Shown here in pieces: positions 27,901 to 29,359 of a stretch of 37,697 nucleotides of DNA. Position 1 is the first letter of the stretch, and each line of letters begins with the position of its first letter. Source of the stretch: Actinacidiphila acididurans (lineage in GTDB: Bacteria; Actinomycetota; Actinomycetes; Streptomycetales; Streptomycetaceae); the NCBI RefSeq assembly GCF_016918855.1, contig NZ_JADKYB010000042.1, forward strand, positions 1 to 37,697, in the 5' to 3' direction. The translations under genes were made by a program, and so were the position numbers. The notes beneath the pieces are model-generated. The model ran no database searches, was not told the DNA's origin, and worked only from the letters and a program-made list of their open reading frames with translations.

Positions 27901-29359
27901 GGCGAAGCGGTCCGGTCAGGCGGCCGCCGCGCTCGCCGCCCGGGGCGTGCGGCCGGGCTCGCGAGTGGCGCTCGTGGCGGCGGCCTCGGCGGAGCTGATC
28001 TGCTGGATGTCCGGCGTGCTGCGCGCGGGGGCGGCGTACGTGCTGATCGACCCCGCGACGTCGGCCGAGGGGATCACGGCGACGACCGGCGAGCTGGGCG
28101 TGACGCTGGTGCTGACCGGTGCGGATCTGGACGCGGCGCTCGACGGCGAGCCGACCGGCGCTTTCCTCCCGGGCCCGGCGGCCTACCTGACGTACGGTCC
28201 GGGCGGCGGCGTCGCGGTGACGCACCCCGCGCTGGTCAACCGGGTGTCCTGGCAGGGGCGCGACCTGCTCGAGGCCGGCGAACGGGTGCTGGTCCAGGCA
28301 CCGGTGAGCGCGAACTCGTTCCACGACGAGGTCTGGCTCGGCCTGGCCGCCGGCGCCGAACTCGTGTTGGCCCGGCCCGGCGGCCACCGCGACGCCCGCT
28401 ACCTGGCCGACCTGATCGAGGACCGGGGAGTGACCACGGCCCTGTTCTCGCCGGCCGGCCGGGCCGCGTTCGCCGGCGAGTCCCCGCGTACCGACCCGAG
28501 GCTGGTGCTCGTCGACGGGGCCGCGACGGGCACCGGTTTCCCGGAGACCTCGGGGACGGTGCTCGCGGACGGCAGGCCCGTCGGCAACACCCGGGTCTAC
28601 GTGCTGGACGGCCGGCTGCGGCCGGTGCCGATCGGCGCGCCCGGCGAGCTGTACGTCGCGGGGGTCCAGGTGGCGCCCGGCTACGACGGCGACCCCGCGC
28701 GTACCGCCCGGCGATTCGTACCGGATCCGTTCGGGGCCCGCGGCGGACGGCTGTTCCGCACCGGCTTCCCGGCCCGCTGGACCCCGGACGGCCGGATCGA
28801 GCCGCTCGGTACGCCCGCCCCGGACGGGCTGCTCGATCCCGGCGCGCTGCGGTCGGTGCTGGCCGGCCACCCCGGCGTGGCCGGAGCCGCGGTGCTGGCC
28901 CGGGGAGACGAGCTGACCGCCTACGTCGTGGCGACCGGCGAACTCGGCGCCGGGGAGCTGCGGGACTGGCTGGCGCAGCGCTGGCCCGGCCCGGTCGGCC
29001 TGGTCCTCGTGGAGGTGTCCCGGGACGACCCCGACGCCGCGGTGGCCCTCTCCGGCGGCCGCGAGCCCCGCAACCCGCGGGAGGAGGGCCTGTGCGCGGT
29101 CTTCGCCGAGCTGCTCGGGCTCCCGCGCGTCGGGATCGACGACAACTTCTTCGCGCTGGGCGGCCACTCGCTGCTGGCGACCCGTCTGGTGTCGGTGATC
29201 CGGGCCCGGCTCGGGGTCGAGATCGCCCTGCGCGACGTCTTCGAGGCACCCACGGTCGCCGGGCTGGTCACCCGGATCGATCCCACCGCCCCCGTACGGC
29301 CTGCCCTGCGCCGCATGCGACCGGACGACAGTTCCGCCGATCGAAGGAGTTCATCGTGA
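2..29359 (+). CDS. Giant multimodular NRPS, 5'-truncated (modules 0-9)
   Basis: Assembles a peptide from aminoacyl thioesters on carrier domains, in the cytoplasm. The frame is already open at nt 2. The GTG at nt 5 is an internal Val: the same Glu-Val-Ser-Thr-Gly-Gly stretch lies mid-A-domain at 3119, so the true start is upstream. Visible order: A(partial)-T, C/E-A-T, C/E-A-T, LCL-A-T, C/E-A-T, C/E-A-T, LCL-A-T, C/E-A-T, C/E-A-T, C/E-A*-T. All ten T domains carry LGGHSL with the phosphopantetheine Ser. There is no E, MT, Cy, Ox or TE domain. The last A (A*) is decayed. The protein ends with a short Arg/Ser-rich tail directly after T9, so the chain must pass in trans to the LCL domain that opens gene 2, which is translationally coupled through a 4-nt overlap. 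Function as an NRPS is certain; the product is inferred only. Confidence 0.98.
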   Translation, partial: EVSTGGDVVPAEAVSRVLEAVPGIVVRNTYGPTEMTLCATQVAFTDPAEVGGVLPVGRPMDNTRVYVLDDRLRQVPVGVAGELYLAGAGMARGYLNQPSITGERFVADPFGSGGRLYRTGDLARWTADGLLEFAGRVDDQVKVRGYRVEPGEVETALSAYVTQSVVVARGDALVAYVVPADVDTVVVREALAARLPEYMVPSVFVGLDVLPLTGNGKVDRRALPDPEVTAGRGRGPESVREEILCAVFAEVLGLDAVGVDDSFFDLGGHSLLAVTLVERLRVRGVSVDVRTLFAEPTPARLAVVAGRDPVEVPPCLIPAGATEITAEMVPLSGLTTEQLAVLAAAVPGGAAEIADVYPLAPLQEGMLFHHQLAAGDEADLYLNRHVLRFPSRAAVDGFLTAWQHVIDRHDILRTLLVSADLPYPVQVVLRHATLPVTEVPAAPPGTQALPWLLARAYRPMDLGRAPLMDAFTCPEPEEDGWLLVLRGHHILQDHTTTDVLMAEVRAMLDGCGDDLPAPVPYREFVAQALLGMPAAEHEEYFSRLLGEVTEPTAAYGVLDVRGDGSDVDEARSLLPGPVARRLREAAHRAGVSPATLFHVIFARVLAAVSGREDVAFGTVLFGRMRAGAGGDRVPGLFINTLPVYARTASIGVLDAVRGMRAQLADLMVHEHASLALAQRASGVTPPAPLFTAMFNYRHSEQAVAEQPDTRVVWAEERTNYPLTVAVDDFGDGFGFAVQAVAPIAAAAVGDLLRTATVNVLDALDREEATELADVPVLSRAELDEFAGWNDTVVPGVSASLVDLFAVSVSRWPGAVAVVDGGVELTFAELDERSTRLARALVGRGVGPEVRVGVVMPRCLDLVVVLLAVVKAGGTYVPVNPEDPASRREALLADAGVTVVLSGVDGVSGVDDVSSSGVVLPVVDAGVGAYVMFTSGSTGVPKGVVVSQADVVDLVSDRCWGFEGRARVLMRAPHWFDASVYEVWVPLVSGGTVVVAGPERFDASVLRRSVAEHGLTHVHLTAGLFRVVALEDPGAFGGLAEVSTGGDVVPAEAVSRVLDAVPGIVVRNTYGPTEMTLCATQVAFTDVSQVGGVLPVGRPMDNTRVYVLDDRLRPVPVGVAGELYLAGAGMARGYLGRSGPTGERFVADPFGGSGGRLYRTGDLARWTADGLLEFAGRVDDQVKVRGFRVEPGEVEAALTGLPEVAQAVVTAREDGPGGKRLVAYVVPAESADGVDQAALRVALARVLPEFMLPSVFVALEALPLTGNGKVDRRALPDPEVTAGRGRGPESVREEILCAAFAEVLGLDTVGVDDSFFDLGGHSLLAVTLVERLRVRGVSVDVRTLFAEPTPARLAAVEGVATVEVPPCLIPEDATEITAEMVPLSGLTTGQLATVAAAISGGAGNIADVYPLAPLQEGMLFHHRLDGEDPYLLDMVLRFASRDLVDEFLSAWQQVIDRHDILRTGIVHDDLPYPVQVVHRRAVLPVTELDPADRPAGEDPLTWLRARAATPMDLTRAPLMDAHLAPEPGTGRWLLVWRSHHLVQDHTTTDVILDEIQAYTEGRSAELPPPLPYREFVAQALLGMPAAEHEEYFAGLLAEVTEPTAPYGVLDVRGDGTGTSQVRVPVPDDVTALIREQARRHGVTPATVFHVIWSRALAVMAAREDVAFGTILFGRMRAGAGGDRVPGLFINTLPVYARTDVSVSGALRAMRDQLADLIVHEHAPLALAQRASGVPAPAPLFTSIFNYRHTGTSAGASVAAEAQVEQLSGEERTNYPLTVSVNDTGTGFEFAVQAVAPIDAPAVSGLLQDVARTVITALAGSPSVMLYRVPAASPAELRRWALDGNDTARGVPATTVPAMVAEQVAATPDAVAVDDGDVTMTYRELDARSNRLARALIGQGAGPERRVAVLLDRSAGLVTALLAVLKTGAAYVPLDPAYPDARIASLLRDAGACALVTGAGTVAAAGDLPVIRLDDEDGLAGYSDDVLTASPGPLPGNAAYVIYTSGSTGLPKGVVVTHRSACHYLAWARSAYPGLAGTALVHSSVAFDLTVTGVLGPLVAGGRVCPADLDALADGPRRPAPSFMKVTPSHLPLLDLLPSWAAPGQDLVIGGEALHGAQLARWRERHPATAVTNEYGPTEATVGCVAWRIEPGGDPGPGAVGIGHPIWNTRAYVLDEALHPVPPGVEGELYVAGAGLARGYLNHAALTAERFVADPFTPGGRLYRTGDLVRRDADGGLRYLGRTDQQVKIRGFRVEPGEVEAAIVAKPGVVRAAVVVREDVPGDKRLVAYVVGDADPAALAAGLAHELPGHLVPAAFVTVGELPLTVNGKLDRRALPAPEYATSPAGRAPRTPREELLCGVFAEVLGVATVGVDDSFFDLGGHSLLATRLVSRIRTVLGVEIGLRQVFATPTVAGIARLTGAAEAARRAPAPVTRPVELPLSFAQQRLWFLNRLEGPSATYNIPLILRLSGDLRVPALRAALNDLIGRHESLRTRFAEIDGRPCQYVLDPGEAAVDLRVVEVPTGELPGSVTEAAGYPFDLSTDLPLRAVLFPAGEREWVLVLTVHHVAADGWSMGPLWRDLSEAYAARAEGHAPRWTPLPVQYADFTLWQRDLLGSGDDPGSVLNEQVGYWRAVLDGVPAELDLPVDRTRPPVAGHEGDTFVVEVPADLHARLREVARAHQVTVFMALQAAVAVMLCRSGAGTDIPLGTAVAGRTDEALDDMVGLFLNTLVLRADLSGDPSFAALLGRVREAGLAAYEHQDVPFERLVEELAPERSLSRHPLFQVMLTLRNAGAAGLGDLDGVRVEPMPGGRAYATFDLGLDFAERFDAEGAPAGLEGLVTYPVELFDRPTVRALGARLVRVLDAVTADPGEPIGRLAVLDPAERRQVVHEWNDTARPVRDVSLPELFAGWVARTPDAVAVSWDGGSLTYRQLDARSNRLARRLAGHGVGPEVRVGVVFDRSPDLLVTLLAVLKAGGAYVPVDVRSPAARQAAVLAGAAVVVASPAYADGCTRTAPGAVVVSVDGDGPGDGEPLRTTPDPRSLAYVMFTSGSTGVPKGVGATHRDVAQLVSDGCWDFDGTMAVLMQAPHSFDGSTYEIWVPLTRGGRVVIAPPGDLDAASLRRLVAGSAVNHVHLTAGLFRVVAEEDPAAFTGVARVLTGGDVVPAVAVRRVLEAVPGIDVQVSYGPTEMTLCVTQMSFTDPAEVGAVVPVGRPMDNTRAYVLDAGLRPVPAGVPGELYLAGAGLARGYLGRPGLTAERFVADPFTPGGRLYRTGDMVRWTRDGVLEFRGRADEQVKVRGFRIEPGEIEAVLGADPSVAQSVVVARGDALVAYVVPADTDADTDALRELLASRLPEYMVPSAFVAVDRLPLTGNGKVDRRALPAPSYAGTTTGRGPRTVREEIICAVFAEVLGLESVGVEDSFFDLGGHSLLAVTLVERLRARGVPIQVRTLFAEPTPARLAEAPGPDRVVVPACTIPDGATEITAEMVPLSGLTTGQLAVLAAAVPGGAPEIADVYPLAPLQEGLFFHRQLEARGDQDLYLLREILRFDSRDGLNAFLTAWQSVVDRHDILRTSLHWRDLPQPVQVVHRTATMPVTELDATGAPEGDGLLAWLLAHSDGPLPLERAPLMDAHVAPEPGAEGWFLILRSHHIVLDHTTMQVVMAEARAFSEGREDTLLPPLPYREFVGQTLLGVVRAEHEEYFSRLLGEVTEPTAAYGVLDVRGDGSDVDEARSLLPEPVARRLREAARRAGVSPATLFHVIFARVLASVSGREDVAFGTVLFGRMRAGAGGDRVPGLFINTLPVYARTAGLSVLDAVHAMRSGLADLMVHEHASLALAQRASGVTAPAPLFTAVLNYRHSGAGPASRQDSQVIWAEERTNYPLTVAVDDFGDGFGFAVQAVAPIPAAAVVDLLRTATVNVLDALDHDPSQELAGVPVLSSAELDEFARWNDTVVPARPVSLVDLFASSVSRWPGAVAVVDGGVELTFAELDERSTRLARSLVGRGVGPEVRVGVVMPRCVDLVVVLLAVVKAGGTYVPVNPEDPALRREALLADAGVTVVLSGVDDVSSSGVVLPVVDAGVGAYVMFTSGSTGVPKGVVVSQADVVALVSDRCWGFEGRPRVLMRAPHWFDASVYEVWVPLVSGGTVVVAGPERFDASLLRRAVAEHGLTHVHLTAGLFRVIALEDPGAFGGLVEVSTGGDVVPAEAVSRVLEAVPGIVVRNTYGPTEMTLCATQAAFTDVSQVGGVLPIGRPMDNTRVYVLDDRLRPVPVGVQGELYLAGAGMARGYLNQPSITGGRFVADPFGCGGRLYRTGDLARWTPDGLLEFAGRVDDQVKVRGFRVEPGEVEAALGADPSVAQSVVVARGDALVAYVVPADVDTVVVREALAARLPEYMVPSVFVGLDVLPLTGNGKVDRRALPDPEVTAGRGRGPESVREEILCAVFAEVLGVDAVGVEDSFFDLGGHSLLAVTLVERLRVRGVSVDVRTLFAEPTPARLAVVAGRDPVEVPPCLIPAGATEITAEMVPLSGLTTGQLATVAAQIPGGAANIADVYPLAPLQEGMLFHHQLDGEDPYLLSVVLRFDGRRRLDAFLSAWQQVIDRHDILRTGIVGDELPYPVQVVHRTATLPVVVLEPPAGADPLPWLLERASTGMDMSRAPLMDALVAAEEGTGRWLLVLRSHHIVQDHTTTDVILGEVRAILDGRAHELPPPVPYRQYVAQALLGVPESGHEEYFAGLLGEVTTPTAPYGVLDVRGDGTGVSETRVALPAEAARELREQARRHGVSPATLFHVIWSRVLAATSGRGDVVFGTILLGRSHAGAGGDRVPGLFINTLPVYARTAGLSVLDAVHAMRSGLADLMVHEHASLALAQRVSGVTAPAPLFTSLFNYRHIGLPAGADEPADTGMEQLWGGERTNYPLLVSVNDFGVGVGGGFEFVVQAVAPIDAGRVGELLCAATEGVLSALVYEPSRALESVPVLGEGELRELLIGRNETARGVVAGSVPELFAARVAVAPDAPAVTGVGGTVSYAELDERSDRLARLLIGAGVGPESRVGVLLPRSVDLVVGLLAVVKAGGCYVPVDPQWPAARRQLLVRDAGIVLMLTDRNVMGVVGDCPVLFVDDPGVGQVVGGAVSGVVRTPESALYVLYTSGSTGVAKGVVVPDGAVDRLVRSSWFWPVGPGDVVAQAAPVTFDAATLEIWGALLTGACVAVAPSARLSVGELGGFLAGAGVSVLWLTAGLFHVVADVDPGVLGPVRLLLAGGDVLAPSACARVLGHLPGLRLLNGYGPTENTTFTTVYPVVGSGAGRVPIGVPVADTRVYVLDERLAPVPDGVAGELYTAGAGLGRGYLNHAALTAERFVADPFTPGGRLYRTGDLVRWGGGGDLEFLGRTDDQVKVRGFRVEPGEVEAALNGLGGVAGSVVVARDDTLVAYVVPADVDIVAARAALAERLPGYLVPSVIVALDALPLTANGKVDRRRLPAPDDGERRDASRGPRDARGELLCAAFAEVLGRDLVGMDDDFFALGGHSLLAIRLVSRIRVALGVEVRVRDVFASPTPAGIGRLIEGARPARRSVTAAVVRPETLPLSYAQQRLWFLGRLAGPNATYNIPLVLRVSGALDIAALGRALEDVLQRHESLRTRFPSVDGHPYQQIGPVPDGFAPAPVRVTAESLRERVAAEAAYPFDLAVDLPLRVSLFVPEDGDAGEHVLVLVLHHIAGDGASMGPLWQDLSIAYAARTCGQAPDWVPPAVQYADYALWQRDVLGSDDDPDSVLSSQVAYWRTALAGAPAELALPTDRPRPPVASNEGAVVALELPAGLAARLRDLGREHQATLFMVLHAAVAALLSRLGAGDDIVVGTPVAGRTDEALDGLVGLFVNTLVLRTPLSGDPAFTEVLGRAREAGLAALEHQDVPFERLVEELAPERSLSRHPLFQVMLSLQQAGAAAPRLDGVQVKPLSTAGAAAKFDLEFAFTEEPGDDGLTGVILYAVELFDRDTVAGLAERLVRVLEAVAADPRTPVSALPVLAADEYRRLTAGWNDTAEDVPAATLAELVMAQAVRTPAATALVRPGGDVVSYAELDAWSNRLAHRLRAAGVGPESRVAVVMDRSAELVAVLLAVLKAGGAYVPVDPDYPPARIAFVLDDSGAQVVVADGRSAGVDAGPRHLIVVPQPDSGADPGPVAGLTVPGNAAYVMYTSGSTGTPKGVMVTHANVVNLLSWMQSRYALTADDRVLLKTPMVFDVSVWEFFWPLVCGAAIVVAEPQGHRDPAYLARVIAAERISVLQFVPSMLAVFVPAVPALDCPDLRWVCCIGEALPPAVADAAYRLFGVPVQNQYGPTETTVLSTEWPCDPAADSGHVPIGRPIANARVYVLDDHLVPVPPGVPGELYIAGAGVARGYRGRPGLTGGRFVADPFAGDGGRLYRTGDVVRRDGRGVLEFVGRTDDQAKIRGFRIEPGEVQAVLSGLPTVAQAAVVVREDVPGDKRLVAYLVAGGDTETAVTTARERVAADLPEHLMPSAFVPLDVLPLTVNGKLDRAALPAPSYDGAPTGRGPRSVREELIGAVFAEVLGLGTVGADDNFFDLGGHSLLAVTLVDRLSAAGVAVDVRTLFEEPTVARLAAAPARDRVVVPPCLIPADATELTAAMVPLAGLTDEHLAVVAAAVPGGAANVADVYPLAPLQEGIFFHHRMESSDGAELYLSRQVVRFASRERLDAFVAAWQRVVDRHDILRTAVLWRDLPHPVQVVLRTAELPVAEMEIPDRPDGADPAGWLLSHCEQPMDLSRAPLMDAIAAAEPGSDRWLLVVRAHHIMQDHTATDLVLAEVRAFLEGREEQLPPARPYREFVGQAVLGIPQSEHEEYFAGLLGDVTEPTAAYGVLDVRGDGRGVAEARVVLPPDAARQLREQARRLGVSPATVFHVIWSRVLAAVSGRDDVVFGTILLGRMAAGAGAAQVPGLFINTLPVRARTAGLSVLDAVHAMRSSLAGLMAHEHAPLALAQRAGGVSAPAPLFTAVLNYRHSESATGPRTEGEVVWAQERTNYPLTVAVDDFGDGFGLAVQAVGPIEPEAVAALFRTATLGVIEALAGSPGRRLDAVAVLDEAGLDQVVTGWNDTARPGPSATAADLFAARAAEHPDAPALVADGVELTYAQLDERANRLARLLIDRGVRPEVRVGVLMSRSAELVVTLLAVAKTGGAYVPLDPGYPPARTTALFADAGVALVLTDSTDHGLPEPVAVLMVAEAERAAAGRPGTDPGIRRHPGAGAYVMFTSGSTGRPKGVCVSHRDVVDLVSDRCWGFEGRARVLMRAPHWFDASVYELWVPLVSGGTVVVAGPERFDASVLRRSVAEHGLTHVHLTAGLFRVVALEDPGAFGGLVEVSTGGDVVPAEAVSRVLEAVPGIVVRNTYGPTEMTLCVTQVAFTDVSQVGGVLPVGRPMDNTRVYVLDDRLRPVPVGVAGELYLAGAGMARGYLGRSGPTGERFVADPFGGSGGRLYRTGDLARWTADGLLEFAGRVDDQVKVRGFRVEPGEVEAALTGLPEVAQAVVTAREDGPGGKRLVAYVVPAESADGVDQAALRVALARVLPEFMLPSVFVALEALPLTGNGKVDRGALPADEFVGATKGRGPQTAREEILCAVFAEVLGLDTVGVDDSFFDLGGHSLLAVTLVERLRARGVSVDVRTLFAEPTVARLAAVAGRERVQVPPVLIPENPAAITAEMVPLSGLTTGQLATVAAQIPGGAAEIADVYPLAPLQEGLFFHHRLHEADAHDPYLLDVVLRFGHRSGLDAFLAAWQQVIDRHDILHSSVVWEGLPYPVQVVRRGAVMPVTEVDRATAPAGADPVAWLLERAAEPMDLTRAPLMHAYVAAEPGGDRWLLVLRSHHIVQDHTTIDVVLAEVRAFVEGRQGELPPSLPYREFVGQALLAVSRAEHEEYFAGLLGGVSEPTAPFGVLDVRGDGTGVSEARVALPAEVAGQVREQARRLGVSAATVLHVAWSRALAVMAGREDVVFGTILFGRVQAGAGGDRVPGLFINTLPVYARTGAVSVADAVRGMRDQLAELMVHEHASLALAQRASRVPAPAPLFTALFNYRHTGVPGAGDGPQVPPPVTDDAEQLWGEERTNYPLLVSVNDAGPGAPVAFEFVVQATAPIDAGAVAAMLKAATVSLVEALATDPGSALERVAVLDDADSRQMLTGWNDTAMPVPPGTLPGLFAQQAARTPEAVALTFEGGHLSYRELDRRSDRLARELAGRGVGPESRVAVLMDRSERLLVALLAVLKAGGAYVPIDPGYPAERTGWLIRDCGAELILADVPLTAVSAEVPVLVVDDGPAPAGEAPDGEAPFATPAIGANAAYVMYTSGSTGTPKGVVVTHAGVLNLLAGMQDRYGLTADDRVLLKSPTVFDVSVWEVFWPLLQGSTIVVAAADGHRDPAYLAALIERERVTVLQFVPSMLAAYVRRATAGAGHVRWLFCAGEALPARLRDEAEALFGVPVHNQYGPTEATVLASVWRCDRDADGETVPIGRPLPNTRLYVLDDGLRPVPVGVPGELYIAGAGVARGYQGRPGLSGQRFVADPNTPGARLYRSGDVVRWTRHGVLEYLGRSDDQLKVRGVRIEPGEIAAALAAEPGVARAAVVVREDQPGDRRLVAYVVPDGPVDLAAVRASVAGRLPEHLVPSAFVRLDALPVTPNGKLDRAALPAPGRDRTASGGRGPETVREEILCAAFAEVLDVASVGVDDSFFDLGGHSLLAVTLIERLRSRGVSVDVRTLFAEPTVARLAAVAGRAPVEVPPCLIPDEAHEITAEMVPLSGLSTEQLATVAAGVPGGARGIADVYPLGPLQEGLFFHHQLRAGAGDDDPYLMRTVLRFASRAEADAFLAAWQRVVDRHDIFRTALAWDSLPYAVQVVHRRATMPVVDHGHAGAEEGERAVAWLLERCAQPIDVAIAPMMDAHLAAEPGTGRQLVVLRSHHIVQDHTTIDVALAEVREILAGRADELAPPRPYREFVAQALLSVPRAEHERYFSGLLGDVTEPTAPFGVLDVRGDGGDVREVRVALDDDVATRVRERARAAGVSPATLFHVIWSRAVAAMSGRADVAFGTVLFGRLQAGAGADRAAGVFLNTLPVRTATAGVGVADAVRAMRGRLADLMAHEHASLALAQRCSGVTAPDPLFTAILNYRYTAVPAEPAGDLPAAEFEQVWGQERTNYPLTVSINDPGTAGFEFVVQAAVPIDAGTVVEVLRTATAGVVDALERAPQTPLDRIPVLGDATRDRVLTAWNATDRPLPAASVVELIDRHARATPDATAIGDARRPITYEQLAKRSGQAAAALAARGVRPGSRVALVAAASAELICWMSGVLRAGAAYVLIDPATSAEGITATTGELGVTLVLTGADLDAALDGEPTGAFLPGPAAYLTYGPGGGVAVTHPALVNRVSWQGRDLLEAGERVLVQAPVSANSFHDEVWLGLAAGAELVLARPGGHRDARYLADLIEDRGVTTALFSPAGRAAFAGESPRTDPRLVLVDGAATGTGFPETSGTVLADGRPVGNTRVYVLDGRLRPVPIGAPGELYVAGVQVAPGYDGDPARTARRFVPDPFGARGGRLFRTGFPARWTPDGRIEPLGTPAPDGLLDPGALRSVLAGHPGVAGAAVLARGDELTAYVVATGELGAGELRDWLAQRWPGPVGLVLVEVSRDDPDAAVALSGGREPRNPREEGLCAVFAELLGLPRVGIDDNFFALGGHSLLATRLVSVIRARLGVEIALRDVFEAPTVAGLVTRIDPTAPVRPALRRMRPDDSSADRRSSS
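1557..1623 (+). repeat. 67-bp exact repeat between C/E1 and C/E2
   Basis: Appears identical to 4707-4773 (offset 3,150). It encodes the YREFVAQALLGMPAAEHEEY segment downstream of the catalytic motif. Flanks differ, so it is a small conversion tract. Confidence 0.8.
1602..3395 (+). repeat. Long intragenic repeat, copy 1 (C/E1-A1)
   Basis: This stretch is near-identical to 11082-12857. The offset is 9,480 bases until 2704 and 9,462 after an 18-nt insertion (2705-2722), which itself consists of two 9-nt Gly-Val-x units. It covers the C-terminal half of the C/E domain, the C-A linker and the A domain to beyond A5. It reflects duplication or gene conversion between modules 1 and 4. Identity was judged by eye. 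Confidence 0.9.
2850..3814 (+). repeat. A-domain core repeat, copy in A1
   Basis: Aligns without gaps to 21831-22795 (constant offset 18,981). The last 576 bases, 3239-3814, appear identical base for base to 22220-22795. The block runs from just after A3 to A10, so it covers the whole substrate pocket and the A8 hinge. Confidence 0.92.
4088..7260 (+). other. Module 2: C/E-A(Asn)-T
   Basis: C/E2 (about 4088-5470) has HHRLDGED near its start (4259-4282) and HHLVQDH at 4613-4633, so the module 1 residue is predicted to become D. A2 (about 5558-7000) is fully GC3-saturated. Its motifs are YVIYTSGSTGLPKG (from 5993), FDLTVTG (6134), NEYGPTE (6392) and the A10 Lys 6980-6982. The code DLTKVGEVGK differs at one position from the Asn code DLTKLGEVGK I know from other actinomycete lipopeptides. 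Glu at 322 favours Asn over Asp. T2 (about 7052-7260, Ser 7142-7144) is of the LLATRLVSRIR type and feeds an LCL domain, so Asn should stay L. Confidence 0.9.
7307..10395 (+). other. Module 3: LCL-A(Hpg/Dpg-like)-T
   Basis: The LCL domain (about 7307-8640) starts LPLSFAQQRLWFLNRL and has HHVAADG at 7688-7708, the standard condensation motif for an L donor. A3 (about 8705-10150) has YVMFTSGSTGVPKG (from 9128), FDGSTYE (9266), VSYGPTE (9542) and the A10 Lys 10121-10123. The code is DGYHLGSLCK. Positions 278 His, 301 Gly, 330 Leu and 331 Cys are arylglycine-type. Leu at 299 leans to Hpg, while Tyr at 239 and a small polar residue at 322 lean to Dpg. T3 (about 10193-10395) carries its Ser at 10283-10285 and precedes a C/E domain. 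Unlike A1, A4 and A7, this A domain is not part of the near-identical repeat family and is GC3-saturated. Confidence 0.88.
10403..13505 (+). other. Module 4: C/E-A(Dpg-like)-T
   Basis: C/E4 (about 10403-11800) has HRQLEARGD at 10580-10606, where the second His of the extended motif is Arg, and the catalytic motif HHIVLDH at 10943-10963. A4 (about 11879-13260) has A3 from 12248, FDASVYE at 12386, NTYGPTE at 12662 and the A10 Lys at 13235-13237. Its code DAYHSGTLCK is identical to A1 and A7. T4 spans about 13304-13505, Ser 13394-13396. From 11082 to about 12857 the DNA follows module 1 closely. Downstream of about 12860 it instead follows module 0, so A4 looks chimeric. Loss of two 9-nt units relative to A1 (2705-2722) shortens the loop before the A3 motif by six residues. 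Confidence 0.88.
11082..12857 (+). repeat. Long intragenic repeat, copy 2 (C/E4-A4)
   Basis: Partner of 1602-3395. Beyond about 12858 it stops matching module 1 (ARGYLGRS) and instead matches module 0 (ARGYLNQPSITG, from about 280). This gives a visible breakpoint between two donor sequences inside A4. Confidence 0.9.
13520..16690 (+). other. Module 5: C/E-A(Val-like)-T
   Basis: C/E5 (about 13520-14917) has HHQLDGED at 13691-13714 and HHIVQDH at 14036-14056. A5 (about 14996-16430) has a slightly odd A3 motif, TSGSTGVAKG, with Ala for the usual Pro. FDAATLE is at 15566, NGYGPTE at 15842 and the A10 Lys at 16409-16411. The code DALWLGGTFK is close to GrsB Val (DAFWIGGTFK), so Val or another branched aliphatic residue is likely. 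T5 (about 16475-16690, Ser 16574-16576) is of the LLAIRLVSRIR type and feeds an LCL domain, so this residue should remain L. Codon use from about 14730 to 16250 is rich in T-ending and TTG codons, unlike both flanks. Confidence 0.88.
16742..19850 (+). other. Module 6: LCL-A(unassigned)-T
   Basis: The LCL domain (about 16742-18060) begins LPLSYAQQRLWFLGRL and has HHIAGDG at 17129-17149. A6 (about 18128-19590) is intact: YVMYTSGSTGTPKG (from 18557), FDVSVWE (18701), NQYGPTE (18980) and the A10 Lys 19577-19579. The code DVWQCIQVLK does not match any specificity I can recall. Its 235-239 positions look like Ser-type codes (DVWH), but Gln at 278 and QVL at 322-331 do not. A8 and A11 share the pattern. 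T6 (about 19649-19850, Ser 19739-19741) precedes a C/E domain, so residue 6 is predicted D. Confidence 0.87.
19865..23056 (+). other. Module 7: C/E-A(Dpg-like, hybrid)-T
   Basis: C/E7 (about 19865-21256) has HHRMESSDG at 20036 and HHIMQDH at 20399-20419. A7 (about 21335-22805) is a hybrid. The first part, through the A3 motif (YVMFTSGSTGRPKG from 21767), is GC3-saturated and unlike the other Dpg-type domains. From about 21831 to 22795 it is near-identical to A1. FDASVYE is at 21905, NTYGPTE at 22181 and the A10 Lys at 22784-22786; the code is DAYHSGTLCK. T7 spans about 22853-23056, Ser 22946-22948. Residue 7 is predicted D because a C/E domain follows. Confidence 0.88.
21831..22795 (+). repeat. 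A-domain core repeat, copy in A7
   Basis: Partner of 2850-3814. Sequence on both sides of the block is unrelated at DNA level to module 1 (left side GC3-saturated; right side diverges at the codon after the A10 motif), giving sharp recombination edges. Confidence 0.92.
23072..26305 (+). other. Module 8: C/E-A(unassigned)-T
   Basis: C/E8 (about 23072-24502) has HH followed by RLHEADAHD (from 23243), a lengthened, Gly-less version of the extended motif, and catalytic HHIVQDH at 23606-23626. From that motif to about 24260 the codon use changes to T-ending/TTG-rich, so the C-terminal half seems to have a different origin. A8 (about 24581-26050) has YVMYTSGSTGTPKG (from 25019), FDVSVWE (25163), NQYGPTE (25439) and the A10 Lys 26027-26029. 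The code DVWQFAQVLK is a sister of A6. T8 spans about 26090-26305, Ser 26192-26194, and precedes a C/E domain. Confidence 0.87.
26318..29281 (+). other. Module 9: C/E-A(decayed)-T
   Basis: C/E9 (about 26318-27730) keeps HH and GD separated by seven residues (26489-26518) and the catalytic motif HHIVQDH (26855-26875), so condensation should be intact. The A region (27809 to about 29060) has lost its core motifs; see its own entry. T9 (about 29075-29281) keeps LGGHSLL with Ser at 29168-29170 and is of the LLATRLVS type that precedes LCL domains, matching the LCL that opens gene 2. The module can probably hold and pass on a residue but cannot activate one itself. It should therefore be loaded in trans or be skipped. 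Confidence 0.85.
27809..29060 (+). other. Decayed adenylation domain A9 (presumed inactive)
   Basis: The fold can be followed at both ends (TPDATAIGD near the start; NTRVYVLDGRLRPVPIG and GELYVAG later). The A3 P-loop, TSGSTGxPKG in the neighbours, reads YLTYGPGGGVAVTH (from 28184). A4, FDxSVxE, is replaced by SANSFHDEVW. The whole A5 region with NxYGPTE is deleted. A7 YRTGD is FRTGF, losing the ribose-binding Asp. The A8 hinge with GRxDxQxKxRG is deleted, and A10 NGK with the catalytic Lys is absent. Length is about 417 residues against about 475-490 for its neighbours. A surviving GGHRDARYLADLI stretch ties it to A6, A8 and A11. There is no stop or frameshift, so it may be kept as a structural platform. 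Confidence 0.9.
29282..29356 (+). other. C-terminal tail of gene 1 protein, possible docking segment
   Basis: About 25 residues rich in Pro, Arg, Asp and Ser follow T9 before the stop. Their length equals the T-to-LCL linkers inside the proteins (for example T2 to module 3). The tail could act as a short communication element with the LCL domain at the start of gene 2, or simply be the remnant of a former intramolecular linker. No recognised docking-domain motif is seen. Confidence 0.5.
29343..29349 (+). promoter_or_regulatory. Shine-Dalgarno sequence for gene 2
   Basis: GAAGGAG lies inside the last codons of gene 1, six bases before GTG 29356. It decides the start of gene 2 and, with the GTGA overlap, indicates translational coupling of the two synthetases. 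A strong purine box at this spacing also argues that the split is a real gene boundary and not a sequencing frameshift. Confidence 0.85.
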